Positions 1 to 8,102 of a stretch of DNA of 64,000 nt are shown here, in pieces (position 1 is the stretch's first letter; each line of letters begins with the position of its first letter). Location of the stretch: contig AP012044.1 in assembly GCA_000283575.1 (NCBI GenBank), positions 3,038,001 through 3,102,000 on the forward strand, written 5' to 3'. Source of the DNA: Oscillibacter valericigenes Sjm18-20 (GTDB taxonomy: Bacteria; Bacillota; Clostridia; Oscillospirales; Oscillospiraceae). The notes under the pieces were generated by a model. It saw only the letters and a program-made list of their open reading frames with translations, ran no database searches and was not told where the DNA came from. A program made the translations under genes and the position numbers.

Positions 1-447
1 CTGCGGGACGGTCTGCCCTGCCCATACACGCAAAAGGATGCCGGTGACTATATCGACGCTATGCTTCGCGCCGATAAAAACGCGACCTTTGCCTTTGCCA
101 TCACGGTAGACGACAAGGCCATCGGCAGTATTGGCGTTTTTCGCAAGGACAACATTCATTCCCGCACTGCCGAAATGGGATATTATATTTCAGAACTGTT
201 CTGGGGGCAGGGGCTTGGCACCAGCGCCGTGAAGCAAACCTGCAAATACATATTTGAAAATACAGATATTCTGCGCATCTTTGCGGAGCCCTTTGCCTAC
301 AACACCGCCTCCTGCCACATTCTGGAAAAGAGCGGTTTTCTCTGCGAGGGTATCCTGCGCGCCAATGCCGTTAAAAACGGCAAGGTGCTGGATATGGCAC
401 TGTATGCCCTCTTGAAATCGGACTGCCCGGAATATTCGGAGGTGTAG
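1..447 (+). CDS. GNAT N-acetyltransferase (RimJ/RimL-like), 5' end outside window
   Basis: The frame is open from base 1 and ends with TAG at 445-447, so the start lies upstream of the window. The visible part carries the second half of a GNAT fold: a strand with EMGYYISELFWGQGLG, which matches the acetyl-CoA-binding motif A (Q/R-x-x-G-x-G/A form), then an LEKSGFLCEG motif B typical of the RimJ/RimL protein-acetylating branch. The substrate cannot be told from sequence. The next gene, also a GNAT protein, starts 2 nt after the stop, so the two are probably cotranscribed. Confidence 0.85.
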   Translation: MRDGLPCPYTQKDAGDYIDAMLRADKNATFAFAITVDDKAIGSIGVFRKDNIHSRTAEMGYYISELFWGQGLGTSAVKQTCKYIFENTDILRIFAEPFAYNTASCHILEKSGFLCEGILRANAVKNGKVLDMALYALLKSDCPEYSEV

Positions 448-449
448 AC

Positions 450-1214
450 ATGGAAAATGCAAGCCCTGATTTTATCAACCTGACCTCGGAAAATCTCGAT
501 ACGGAGCATCTTTGCTGTATCATCCGCAGCAAAAAGCCTCATCCCGGCGTGGAGGCAAAGCGGCAGTGGCTGTCTGAGCGACTCCAAGAAGGCCATGTCT
601 TTCGCAAGCTGAATGTCAAGGGCTGCGTGTTCATCGAATATGCGCCGCTGGAGACTGCGTGGGTGCCTGTTACCGGCGAGAATTTTTTATACATCTATTG
701 CCTGTGGGCGGCCGCCCCCTACAAGGGCAAGGGCTACGGACGGGCGCTGATGGAGTATTGCATCGCGGACGCCAAAGCCAAGGGCAAATCCGGCGTTTGT
801 ATGCTGGGCGCGCAAAAGCAAAAAGCATGGCTGACCGACCAAAGCTTTGCGAAAAGCTTTGGTTTCAAGGCGGTGGACTCCACCGACAGCGGCTACGAGC
901 TGTTCACCCTCTCCTTTGACGGCACGGCGCCGCGGTTTACCGATTGCGCCAGAACGTCCAGAATTGAGAGCCGGGGGCTGACCATCTATTACGACCTGCA
1001 ATGCCCCTATGTGGGGCAAAGCGTCGAGACGGTCCGGAAGTATTGCGAAGAACAGGGAATGCCGCTGAGCCTTGTTCCGGTCGATACGCTGGAACAGGCC
1101 AAGGACCTGCCGTGCGTATTCAATAACTGGGCGGTATTTTATAAGGGCGCTTTCCAGACAGTGAATCTGCTGCTGGACGTGGAGAACTTAAAGCGGATAC
1201 TGAAAAAGGAGTAA
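450..1214 (+). CDS. GNAT acetyltransferase with C-terminal YoaP-like domain
   Basis: 254 residues. Residues about 1-155 are a GNAT domain with the acetyl-CoA loop seen as APYKGKGYGRALM. Residues about 170-250 are a YoaP-like thioredoxin-fold tail, recognisable from the YYDLQCPYV segment and the NNWAVFYKG strand. YoaP-type proteins are known as GNAT fusions of unknown substrate in Firmicutes. The ATG is 2 nt after the preceding stop and the next gene follows after 3 nt, so this is the middle of a three-gene run. A clear paralogue of the same architecture lies at 51283-52041. Confidence 0.85.
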   Translation: MENASPDFINLTSENLDTEHLCCIIRSKKPHPGVEAKRQWLSERLQEGHVFRKLNVKGCVFIEYAPLETAWVPVTGENFLYIYCLWAAAPYKGKGYGRALMEYCIADAKAKGKSGVCMLGAQKQKAWLTDQSFAKSFGFKAVDSTDSGYELFTLSFDGTAPRFTDCARTSRIESRGLTIYYDLQCPYVGQSVETVRKYCEEQGMPLSLVPVDTLEQAKDLPCVFNNWAVFYKGAFQTVNLLLDVENLKRILKKE

Positions 1215-1217
1215 TCT

Positions 1218-1721
1218 ATGATGAACGCAATCGTGTATACCTCCAATACCGGCTTTACCGCGCAGTACGCGGGACTGCTGGGCGAGAATCTGAATCTGCC
1301 GGTCTATTCTCTGGACGCAGCAAAAAAGGAACCTGCCGCCGGCGCTGAAATCATCTATCTCGGCTGGCTGATGGCAGGTCAGGTCAAGGGCTGTAAGCAG
1401 GCGGCAGAGCGTTACAAAATTGCCGCGGTCTGCGGTGTGGGGATGGGAGCCGGCGGCTCGCAGATCAAGGAAGTGCGTAAGAGCAACGCCATTTCGGAGA
1501 ACATTCCGCTGTTCACCCTGCAGGGCGGTTTTGAGCTCAATAAACTCCACGGTATTTACAAATTTATGATGAACACCATGAAGCGTACCGTGGGCAAAAA
1601 ACTGGCGGCGAAACAGGACAAAACGGCAGACGAACAGGATATGCTGGACTTGCTTCTCCACGGCGGCAGCCGGGTCAGCGTGGAAAACCTGCGCCCGGTC
1701 TTGGAGTGGTGCGGGAAATGA
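1218..1721 (+). CDS. Flavodoxin-like / HemG-type flavodoxin-domain protein
   Basis: 167 residues. The N-terminus has the FMN phosphate-loop signature of flavodoxins (YTSNTGFTAQYA, residues about 7-18), followed by an alternating beta-alpha pattern with IIYLGWLMAG in the second strand. The shape matches the flavodoxin-domain (HemG-like) proteins of Clostridia; whether it is an electron carrier or an oxidoreductase cannot be told. It is 3 nt downstream of the YoaP-type GNAT gene and on the same strand. The ATG at 1221 is an equally possible start. Confidence 0.75.
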   Translation: MMNAIVYTSNTGFTAQYAGLLGENLNLPVYSLDAAKKEPAAGAEIIYLGWLMAGQVKGCKQAAERYKIAAVCGVGMGAGGSQIKEVRKSNAISENIPLFTLQGGFELNKLHGIYKFMMNTMKRTVGKKLAAKQDKTADEQDMLDLLLHGGSRVSVENLRPVLEWCGK

Positions 1722-1738
1722 CAGAGCGCGGATTTTAA

Positions 1739-2068
1739 ATTGAAAATACCCCCGCCGTGTTGTACGGCGACGCGGCAGAGAAAGCGTATCTGTTCGTACA
1801 CGGTCAATGCGGGCGCAAGGAGGAAGGGTTAGCCTTCGCCGAAATTGCCTGCCCCGCTGAGTATCAGGTGCTCGCCATCGGCACAGAGCTATATTCCCCG
1901 CAGGATCTGTCTGTCGCCCTGGAGCCTCTGGCCTCGATCATCCGGAAATGCGAAAAAGCCCGTTCAAAATATGAGCCGACCAGCGTGCAATACAGGCGCT
2001 TTCACGGCACCATCCGGGCCATGGAATTGTCCCGACAGTTGATCGAAAACGAGTTGGGCAGAAAATGA
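1739..2068 (+). pseudogene. Alpha/beta-hydrolase remnant fused to an unrelated tail
   Basis: From an ATT at 1739 (no ATG) the frame reads a segment typical of the N-terminus of a Clostridia alpha/beta hydrolase: YGDAAEKAYLFVHGQCGRKE followed by a VLAIG strand. After about residue 45 the hydrolase is lost (no nucleophile elbow, no catalytic Asp or His) and the frame runs into a helical, charged tail ending at 2068. GTG at 1757 is the first usual start. The normal family length is near 230 residues, so I read this as a deletion chimera. Whether the short protein is made is unknown. Confidence 0.6.
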
Positions 2069-2073
2069 ACCCC

Positions 2074-2102
2074 TTGACGTTTCTGTCCCGCAATGATAAA
2101 CT
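2074..2102 (+). promoter_or_regulatory. Sigma-A type promoter of the ABC-F leader
   Basis: TTGACG at 2074-2079 and TAAACT at 2097-2102 are separated by 17 nt. The predicted start near 2110 leaves a leader of about 230 nt before the ABC-F gene, long enough for the short ORF and hairpins described next. Confidence 0.55.
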
Positions 2103-2134
2103 GTCCTCGATTCATATAGATTGGAGTTGAAAAA

Positions 2135-2155
2135 ATGCGCATTGCTTCCTGCTGA
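2135..2155 (+). CDS. Leader peptide MRIASC upstream of the ABC-F gene
   Basis: ATG at 2135 is preceded by TTGGAG with good spacing and the frame closes with TGA at 2153-2155, giving a six-residue peptide. Short upstream ORFs of this kind control many antibiotic-resistance ABC-F genes by ribosome stalling that changes the fold of the leader. The position in the leader and the hairpins downstream fit that scheme; the stalling itself is inference. Confidence 0.5.
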   Translation: MRIASC

Positions 2156-2285
2156 TTGATTGGCTATGATGAAAACCGTGAGCGGCTTCAGCCGCCGTTT
2201 TGTCATGCCTGTGCAGGGAAGTTACGCATTTTTTGAGCGCTCACGGAATTGCCATGCCTATAGGCGGGCTTTGTCTTTCTGTGTG

Positions 2286-2320
2286 ATGGCTGCAAGAAGT
2301 AACTTTCTTGTAGCCATTTT
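2286..2320 (+). terminator. Attenuator-like terminator hairpin in the ABC-F leader
   Basis: ATGGCTGCAAGAAG (2286-2299) pairs with CTTTCTTGTAGCCAT (2303-2317) with one G-U pair, and a short T run follows. It ends about 20 nt before the ABC-F start codon, so it would stop transcription ahead of the gene. Upstream, CCGTGAGCGG near 2177 and GCGCTCACGG near 2237-2246 can pair and could be part of the alternative fold. Confidence 0.6.
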
Positions 2321-2340
2321 CTATATGGGAGGACAAAACC

Positions 2341-3816
2341 ATGTCTCAGATCAAAGTCGAGGGCCTTACCTTCGCCTATCCCGGCAGCTACGACAACGTT
2401 TTCGAGGACGTCAGCTTCCAACTCGATACCGACTGGAAACTGGGCTTTATCGGCCGCAACGGCAGAGGGAAAACCACATTTCTAAAGCTTCTGCTGGGTG
2501 AGTATCCGTACGTTGGCAGTATCTCCGCGTCCGTTCCCTTCGCATACTTCCCGTTTCCGGTAAAGGACCGCAGCCGTCCCACGGAGGAGGTATTGCACTC
2601 CGTCAACCCGGAGGCGCAGAACTGGGAGCTGATCCGCGAGCTCAGTCTTCTGGGCGTCTCCGAGGATGCGCTGGAGCGTTCCTTTGATACGCTCTCCTTC
2701 GGAGAGCAGACGAAGGCGCTGCTGGCGGTGCTGTTTGTGGGTGAGTCCCGCTTTTTGCTCATCGACGAGCCGACAAACCACGTGGACGCGGAGGGCCGCC
2801 AGCGGGTCAGCCGGTATCTCCGGAGCAAGCAGGGTTTTCTTCTCGTCTCCCACGACCGGGCATTTCTGGACGGGTGCGTGGATCACGTTCTGTCCATCAA
2901 CAAAACCAATATTGAACTGCAACGGGGGAATTTTTCCAGTTGGTTTGAAAACAAGAAACGGCAGGACAGTTTTGAGGCGGCGCAGAATGAGAAGCTGAAA
3001 AAGCAAATCGTCAGACTAGAGGCCAGTGCGCGGGAAAAGGCAGGCTGGGCGGACGCGGTGGAAAAGACAAAGTTTGGAACCAAGAATTCCGGACTGCGTC
3101 CGGACAGAGGGTATATCGGGCACAAATCCGCCAAAATGATGCAGCGCTCCAAGGCGATTGCCCAGCGCAGGCAGGAGGCGATGGAGGAGAAGTCGCGGTT
3201 GCTCCGGAACATCGAGCAAGCCGATGCGTTAAAGGTGTCTCAGCTCCCCTACCGCGCTCCGCGGCTTGTCTCTCTCGACCATGTTTCCATTGTGTACGGC
3301 GAAAAAGCCGTTTGCAGCGATGTTTCCTTCACCGTCGAGCGTGGGGACCGCATTGCGCTGCAGGGCCGGAACGGCAGCGGAAAATCCAGCATCCTGAAGC
3401 TGATCTGCGGGCAGAACATCCCGTATACAGGCAACTTACAGGTTGGCGGGCTGAAGATTTCCTACGTCTCCCAGGATACGTCGTTTTTGCGCGGGAGCCT
3501 GTCCGATCTTGCCCGAGAGGGCGGCATCGACGAGAGCCTTTTCAAAGCCATTTTGCGCAAGCTGGATTTTGAGCGGGTCCAGTTTGAAAAGGACATGGCG
3601 GAGTTCAGCGGCGGGCAAAAGAAAAAAGTTCTGATCGCCAAGAGCCTTTGCGAGGAGTCCAATCTGCTGGTCTGGGATGAGCCGCTCAACTTTGTGGATG
3701 TCATCTCCAGGATGCAGATCGAGGCGCTTCTGCTCTCCTGCCAGCCCACCATCCTGTTTGTGGAACATGACCGGGTTTTCACTGAAAAAATCGCGACAAA
3801 ATTCGTGTCGCTGTGA
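2341..3816 (+). CDS. ABC-F ribosomal protection protein, Lsa family
   Basis: 491 residues with two ATP-binding cassettes and no membrane segments. Domain 1: Walker A GRNGRGKTT near residue 39, signature LSFGEQTKALLA, Walker B FLLIDEPTNHVD. Domain 2: Walker A GRNGSGKSS, signature FSGGQKKKVL, Walker B LLVWDEPLNFVD. Between them is a charged linker of about 80 residues of the kind that reaches the peptidyl transferase centre. Length and motif spelling match the Lsa group, known for lincosamide, streptogramin A and pleuromutilin resistance by displacing drug from the ribosome. The drug spectrum of this copy is not knowable from sequence. The start has GGAGGACAAAACC just upstream. Confidence 0.88.
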   Translation: MSQIKVEGLTFAYPGSYDNVFEDVSFQLDTDWKLGFIGRNGRGKTTFLKLLLGEYPYVGSISASVPFAYFPFPVKDRSRPTEEVLHSVNPEAQNWELIRELSLLGVSEDALERSFDTLSFGEQTKALLAVLFVGESRFLLIDEPTNHVDAEGRQRVSRYLRSKQGFLLVSHDRAFLDGCVDHVLSINKTNIELQRGNFSSWFENKKRQDSFEAAQNEKLKKQIVRLEASAREKAGWADAVEKTKFGTKNSGLRPDRGYIGHKSAKMMQRSKAIAQRRQEAMEEKSRLLRNIEQADALKVSQLPYRAPRLVSLDHVSIVYGEKAVCSDVSFTVERGDRIALQGRNGSGKSSILKLICGQNIPYTGNLQVGGLKISYVSQDTSFLRGSLSDLAREGGIDESLFKAILRKLDFERVQFEKDMAEFSGGQKKKVLIAKSLCEESNLLVWDEPLNFVDVISRMQIEALLLSCQPTILFVEHDRVFTEKIATKFVSL

Positions 3817-4060
3817 AGGCCCGAGATATGGTCATATCGGCCCCAAAAAAAATCTATCTGATTGAGCGTAAACATCTCTTCCATTCCCGCCGCACATCTT
3901 TTAATATACAGAATCCATCCCTAACCCAATCCCAGAATACGAAAGTAACGATGGGAGTAGTGAGGGCAAAAGAGCGCCAAAGAGGAAGCCGCTTTACTGC
4001 GGAAATCGCCAAAGAGTGCAGTTGAGGTGCAGACGAAGGTTCAGACACACGTTTGGGACC

Positions 4061-4096
4061 ATCAGGCCGCAGGTTCGAACCCTGTCACTCGGACCA
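4061..4096 (+). other. tRNA 3'-end fragment (T arm, acceptor end, CCA), possible attachment site
   Basis: CGCAGGTTCGAACCCTGT (4068-4085) is a T arm, followed by CACTCGGACCA, which looks like an acceptor 3' strand, discriminator base and CCA. No matching 5' half is visible upstream, so it is a fragment, not a gene. Such 3' tRNA pieces are usual attachment sites of integrative elements. The same 18 nt recur at 32854-32871, in the same orientation. Confidence 0.5.
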
Positions 4097-4100
4097 TGTG

Positions 4101-4147
4101 GAGTGTCCTTATAGGATCTGAGGATCTTATTAAGGACACTCTGCTTT
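4101..4147 (+). terminator. Strong hairpin terminator at the left edge of the element
   Basis: GAGTGTCCTTA (4101-4111) pairs with TAAGGACACTC (4131-4141), with a GATC-containing inner stem, and is followed by a T run. It sits between the tRNA-end fragment and the 3' end of the first recombinase gene. Confidence 0.65.
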
Positions 4148-4165
4148 TTTATACGCAAAATTAAA

Positions 4166-5461
4166 TCAAGCAGTTTGTGCCGGGGCGTAGTTGACAGCTA
4201 CGCCTTTTCTCGTTTCCATGAGAATATCAACCTCGGGGATTTTCCGGCGATCCGGCACATCAAACGCGCCGATGCAGTTATAAAAAATTGTGACTCGCTG
4301 GGTGGCAACGCCGTTCTCATCCTTTTCGGCATGATACACATCAATGTGGTCGATCAGTTCCGTCACCATGCGCTTTGTGACCTTTGCGGCATTGGTGTAC
4401 CGCCGGACGCTTTCAAGAAACTGGTCAACATCCATTCGCTTGCCCTCGGTCTTTTTCAGCTCCAACTTGAGCGCCTTGACCTTTCCAGCATTCTCGCCCT
4501 GCTCTTGCTCATACCGTTTAGACATTTTGGAGAACCGGGCATCGTCGATCTTGCCGCACACATTGTCCTCATAAAGCCGTTCAAACAGCGTATCAAGCTC
4601 CTTGTCCCGTGCCAGCAGTCCATCCAGCTCCCGCTGTTTCCGCTCCCGGTCGTTTTCAGCGACTTTTGCGGAGCGCCCCATCATGGCCTTAATAAAGTCG
4701 CCCTCGTACTCATTGGCGAAGCAGGCCAGACGGTTGACCTCATACAGCACCACTTGCTCCAAAAAGTCCAGCCGGATATAATGGGTAGCGGAGCATTTAC
4801 GAAGCCCGGAATTGTGGTTTTGGCAACTGAAAAACTTGATGTCGTGATTGCCTTGGTTGAAATGGAAGTTGAGATTGCCGCCACATTCGGGGCATTTCAA
4901 CAGCCCGGAGAATACGCTGGGCTTCTGTGTGACCGACGGTCTCTTGCGCCGCGTGCCGCTTTTGAGGGCTTGCACCTTTTCCCATGTAGGGCGGTCAATA
5001 ATGGCCTCATGCACATTGAGGAAGATCGCCCGGTTTTCTTCCGGGTTTTCAATGCGGCGCTTCATCTTGTAGGACTTGGAGTAGCTTTTGAAGTTGATGA
5101 CATCGCCGCAGTATTCCTGCAAGCCGAGAATTTTCTTGACCGTGGTGTGCCCCCACTTGGTAGGCTCCAGCGTGCTTTTTGAGCCACTGCGGTTTGTACC
5201 CTTGCTGCGCCAGTAGTAGGTGGGATTATAAATCCCGTCTTGTTCCAGAGCCGCTGCCGTTTCCGCAAGGCCGTAGCCCTCAAGCGCCATGCGATAGATG
5301 CGCCGCACCACAGCGGCAGCCTCCGGGTCTACCACCCAAAACCGGGGATCGTCTGGATTTTTCAGATACCCATAGGGCGGCTGTGAAAGCGGAACGCCGG
5401 AGTTGCCTTTCATTTTGTTAACGATCCGGCGCTTCTTGGAAATGTCCTTGGCGTAATACTC
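4166..5461 (-). pseudogene. Outer large serine recombinase, 3' half (split gene)
   Basis: Codes for the recombinase domain (PYGYLKNPDD region), the zinc ribbon (CPECGG with a later Cys pair) and the long coiled coil of a large serine recombinase, but no catalytic resolvase domain. The open frame enters from the inner element near 5461 with YYAKDISKKRR, which normally follows the catalytic domain. The matching 5' half is at 13703-14122. Joining GAG at 13703-13705 to TAT at 5456-5458 gives a continuous frame of about 570 residues, the usual length. ATG at 5413 could start an internal fragment, which would lack the catalytic serine. Confidence 0.85.
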
Positions 5462-5495
5462 GTTAGTAATCTTCGCATAAAGCAGGGTATAGGGT

Positions 5496-7115
5496 TTACC
5501 CTGCCTTATCGACCAGATTGTAGTGAATCACAATGTCCCGGTACTTCTGACCGTCTTTTTCCTTGCGCTCCCCGATTTCAATGTACTTAATAAGTTCCAG
5601 AAGCATTCCCCGGTCAAGTTGCTCCACCGCCACATACTTCTTGATGTTTGCGACATACTGCTCAATGTCACGCTCATCCTGAGCGGTATCGGCAATCTTC
5701 TGCTTCAGGGACTGTACCAGCATCTGCTTTTCCACACGTTCTGCTTCATACTTGACCATCAGATTCTTGAACACCGCTTCGGGAACGGTGCCCAGCACCT
5801 TGTCCTCGTACAGCGCCTGTGTGAGCTTCTCCAGCTCCGCAAGGCGCTTTTCTGTGGCCTTGAGGGTGGATTTATCGGCTTTCAGCTGACGGTCGCTCTG
5901 CTTGGCTTTCTGCTCCAGAAGCTCCCGGCGTACCCTGTCCTCGTCCTCCAGCACCCGCTTTGCCCGGTGGCGGATATCATCCAGTACCAGCTCCGACAGC
6001 GGATTCAGGTAGATGATATGCGCCGAGCAGGCGCTTCTGCCGCTTCGGGCGTAACTGCCGCAGAAATAGGAGATGTACTTGACCTTGCCTTTCTTGGGAT
6101 AGGTGTGGGTTTCCTGACTGTAACGCATTTTGAAGCCGCAATCCATGCATTTCAGCAGCCCACCGAACAGGCTGATTTCACTGTCCTTGGTTGGGCGGGG
6201 TTTGTAGTTCCTTGCGTCAACCTCCGCACAGGCGTTCCAAGTGTCCATATCGATGATCGGCTCATGGGTGTTCGCCACCTTGATCCAATCCTCTTTGGGC
6301 TTATCAACCTGCTTTTTGTTCTTGTAGGAAAGGGTGCCCCGCTTGTTCTGTACCATGTGGCCGATATAGACCTCGCTGCGCAGCATACTTTTCACCGTAA
6401 CATCATTCCAGAGGTGATTCCGGTATCCCTTGCTCTCAACACCTTTTTCCTGATAATAGTAATCTCTCGGCGGCAAAATGTGTTCCTCGTTGAGCAGCCG
6501 GGCGATTTTGCGGAATCCGAAGCCCTGTCTGCGGTACGCAAACATCTTCCGTACTACCCCGGCGGCGTACTCATCCATGACAAATTTGTGCTTGTCATCG
6601 GGGTGTGCCTTGTACCCATAGGGCACATAACAGCCGAGGTAATTTCCCATTTTGGCGTGCGCCTGCTTGACCGCCTTGATTTTCTTGCTGGTGTCTTTAC
6701 TCTGGAACTCATTGAACAGATTCCGGAACGGCATAATGTCGTTGTCGTTGTGGAGGGTGTCCACGCCGTCATTCAGGGCGATGAAGCGGCAGCCGATCAT
6801 GGGAAACAGATAATCCGTAAACTGCCCCACCTGAATGTAGTTTCTTCCGAAACGGCTCAAATCCTTGACCAGAATTAGGTTGATAAGCCCCTCTTTCGCA
6901 TCCTCAATGAGCTTGGAAACGCCGGGGCGGTCGAAGGTCGTGCCGCTGACCCCATCGTCACAATACACGGAATAATCGTTCCAGCCCTGCTCCTCGCAGT
7001 ATTTGGTAAGCATCAATTTCTGGTTTTCAATACTGACGGATTCTCCCGCCCGCTCGTCATCCTTGCTCAAGCGGACGTAGATGCCGACCTTGTAATTCTG
7101 TTGGACTTTTAACAT
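5496..7115 (-). CDS. Large serine recombinase (TndX/TnpX type) of the inner element
   Basis: 539 residues, full length. The N-terminal resolvase domain has the catalytic serine in YVRLSKDD (residue about 17) and the LVKDLSRFGRN helix. Then come the recombinase domain (PYGYKAHPDD), a zinc ribbon (CMDCG with SACSAH) and a long charged coiled coil from about residue 400. This class excises and integrates elements through a circular form using a GA core. Its stop codon lies 35 bp from the junction with the outer recombinase, the expected place at an element end. ATG at 7115 opens the frame. It probably made the insertion that split the outer gene. Confidence 0.92.
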   Translation of the reverse strand: MLKVQQNYKVGIYVRLSKDDERAGESVSIENQKLMLTKYCEEQGWNDYSVYCDDGVSGTTFDRPGVSKLIEDAKEGLINLILVKDLSRFGRNYIQVGQFTDYLFPMIGCRFIALNDGVDTLHNDNDIMPFRNLFNEFQSKDTSKKIKAVKQAHAKMGNYLGCYVPYGYKAHPDDKHKFVMDEYAAGVVRKMFAYRRQGFGFRKIARLLNEEHILPPRDYYYQEKGVESKGYRNHLWNDVTVKSMLRSEVYIGHMVQNKRGTLSYKNKKQVDKPKEDWIKVANTHEPIIDMDTWNACAEVDARNYKPRPTKDSEISLFGGLLKCMDCGFKMRYSQETHTYPKKGKVKYISYFCGSYARSGRSACSAHIIYLNPLSELVLDDIRHRAKRVLEDEDRVRRELLEQKAKQSDRQLKADKSTLKATEKRLAELEKLTQALYEDKVLGTVPEAVFKNLMVKYEAERVEKQMLVQSLKQKIADTAQDERDIEQYVANIKKYVAVEQLDRGMLLELIKYIEIGERKEKDGQKYRDIVIHYNLVDKAG

Positions 7116-7139
7116 TTTCCCTCACTTTCCGCAAGCCCA

Positions 7140-7191
7140 GACTGTCGGCAGTATTATCAGCCTGAGTATACCGCAACAGCTGCCGACAGTC
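7140..7191 (-). promoter_or_regulatory. Perfect 12-bp inverted repeat upstream of the inner recombinase
   Basis: GACTGTCGGCAG (7140-7151) and CTGCCGACAGTC (7180-7191) flank a 28-nt spacer, 25 bp upstream of the recombinase start. It could be an operator or an attenuating hairpin in the transcript from the mobilization genes; there is no T run after it in the direction of transcription. Confidence 0.5.
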
Positions 7192-7208
7192 CAGACAATC
7201 CGAAGAAA

Positions 7209-7484
7209 CTATGCTTTTTCCTGCGGTTTATATGGATCAATTGCGTTCTGAATCGCCAGCCGCTCCATGGTTTTGTCAAGATCCTTGCTGCCCTCGAACA
7301 CACTGGTAAGCCGGTAGAGCACCTTTCCGATGGTCACCTCCCGGTAGGACGTGGACTTTCGACTGCGGTTTGCCGCCTGCCAATCGGCGGCAAGGGCGTC
7401 AAGATCCAATTCCGCATGGTCGTCTTGCCCCAGCACCCAGAGTTTGCGCCAAAAATCACGAAAAGTAAACGCAAAAAAAAACAC
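7209..7484 (-). CDS. Small hypothetical protein of the mobilization operon
   Basis: Up to 91 residues, not recognised. The C-terminal part is helical and charged (TSYREVTIGKVLYRLTSVFE). AGGAGG overlaps the GTG at 7484, which makes that start doubtful; a T9 run directly follows, and the true start may be a few codons further in. It lies between the accessory mobilization gene and the recombinase in the same direction, so it is probably cotranscribed with both. Confidence 0.55.
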   Translation of the reverse strand: MFFFAFTFRDFWRKLWVLGQDDHAELDLDALAADWQAANRSRKSTSYREVTIGKVLYRLTSVFEGSKDLDKTMERLAIQNAIDPYKPQEKA

Positions 7485-7487
7485 CTC

Positions 7488-8102
7488 CTATATGCTTTGC
7501 TCCATGTCCTGCTTGTACTGAGGACTGTAACCGTGCTTCTGCTTTTTCTTTTTGCCGGATTTACGGCGCATACGCTCCTGTGCGTATTTCTGCCGTTCGG
7601 CTTCCGGGTCATAGGGATTCATAGAATCTTCAACAGACTTAGCAAGGTATAGAACACTGTCGAGGAGAGCAGCCATGGCTGTCCACTTGATTTTGAGCTT
7701 CCACGGCAGCACATCCCGGTGCCCCAGTAGCTCCGTCTGCTCCTTGAAGCCCTGTTGCAGCTGCCATTTCAAGTTGTCCTGTGACTTGTCTATCTTGTCG
7801 TTCACTGTCTGTGAAATCCTCCTGTGCTGGTCGTTGATCACCCGACACAGCATGTCTCCCTGATTGTCGTATATCCCCTGACAGTAATCCCGGATGGCTT
7901 TCTCGATTTCCGGTGTGGTCGGCAGAGTCGAGATATACTGTCCCAGCGCTGCCATCCGCTCCAGCAGCACCGTTTGGCTGCTCAGCATGGCATCCCATTC
8001 CTCGGTCGGAATGGCGCTGACCTGCGGCAGATAGGGCGTGGTCAGCTTCTGTGGTATCTCCTGCGGCTTGTTCAAGGCCTTGAGTTCGTTTAAATTGGGC
8101 AA
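7488..8102 (-). CDS. Mobilization-associated coiled-coil protein
   Basis: 204 residues from a TTG at 8102. Sequence is rich in Q, E and K with long helices (residues about 35-125), and it ends in a very basic stretch (RRKSGKKKKQKHG). Such proteins are common after the relaxase in small mobilizable elements and may help relaxosome assembly; the function is not established. The first 464 bp of this gene overlap the 3' part of the relaxase reading frame in another frame. Composition and helix pattern favour this frame as the real one in the overlap. Confidence 0.65.
   Translation of the reverse strand: MPNLNELKALNKPQEIPQKLTTPYLPQVSAIPTEEWDAMLSSQTVLLERMAALGQYISTLPTTPEIEKAIRDYCQGIYDNQGDMLCRVINDQHRRISQTVNDKIDKSQDNLKWQLQQGFKEQTELLGHRDVLPWKLKIKWTAMAALLDSVLYLAKSVEDSMNPYDPEAERQKYAQERMRRKSGKKKKQKHGYSPQYKQDMEQSI

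Noticed and set aside
2160..2501. 113-codon ORF starting in the ABC-F leader
   Set aside because: It runs through the attenuator and into the ABC-F gene in another frame; the short MRIASC frame has the better ribosome site.
4061..4096. Complete tRNA gene
   Set aside because: Only the T arm and acceptor end fit; no matching 5' acceptor strand, D arm or anticodon arm can be folded upstream.
4175..5182. 335-codon plus-strand open frame
   Set aside because: Antisense shadow of the outer recombinase fragment.
5523..6878. 451-codon plus-strand open frame
   Set aside because: Antisense of the inner serine recombinase; the minus-strand protein has all family motifs and the plus frame none.
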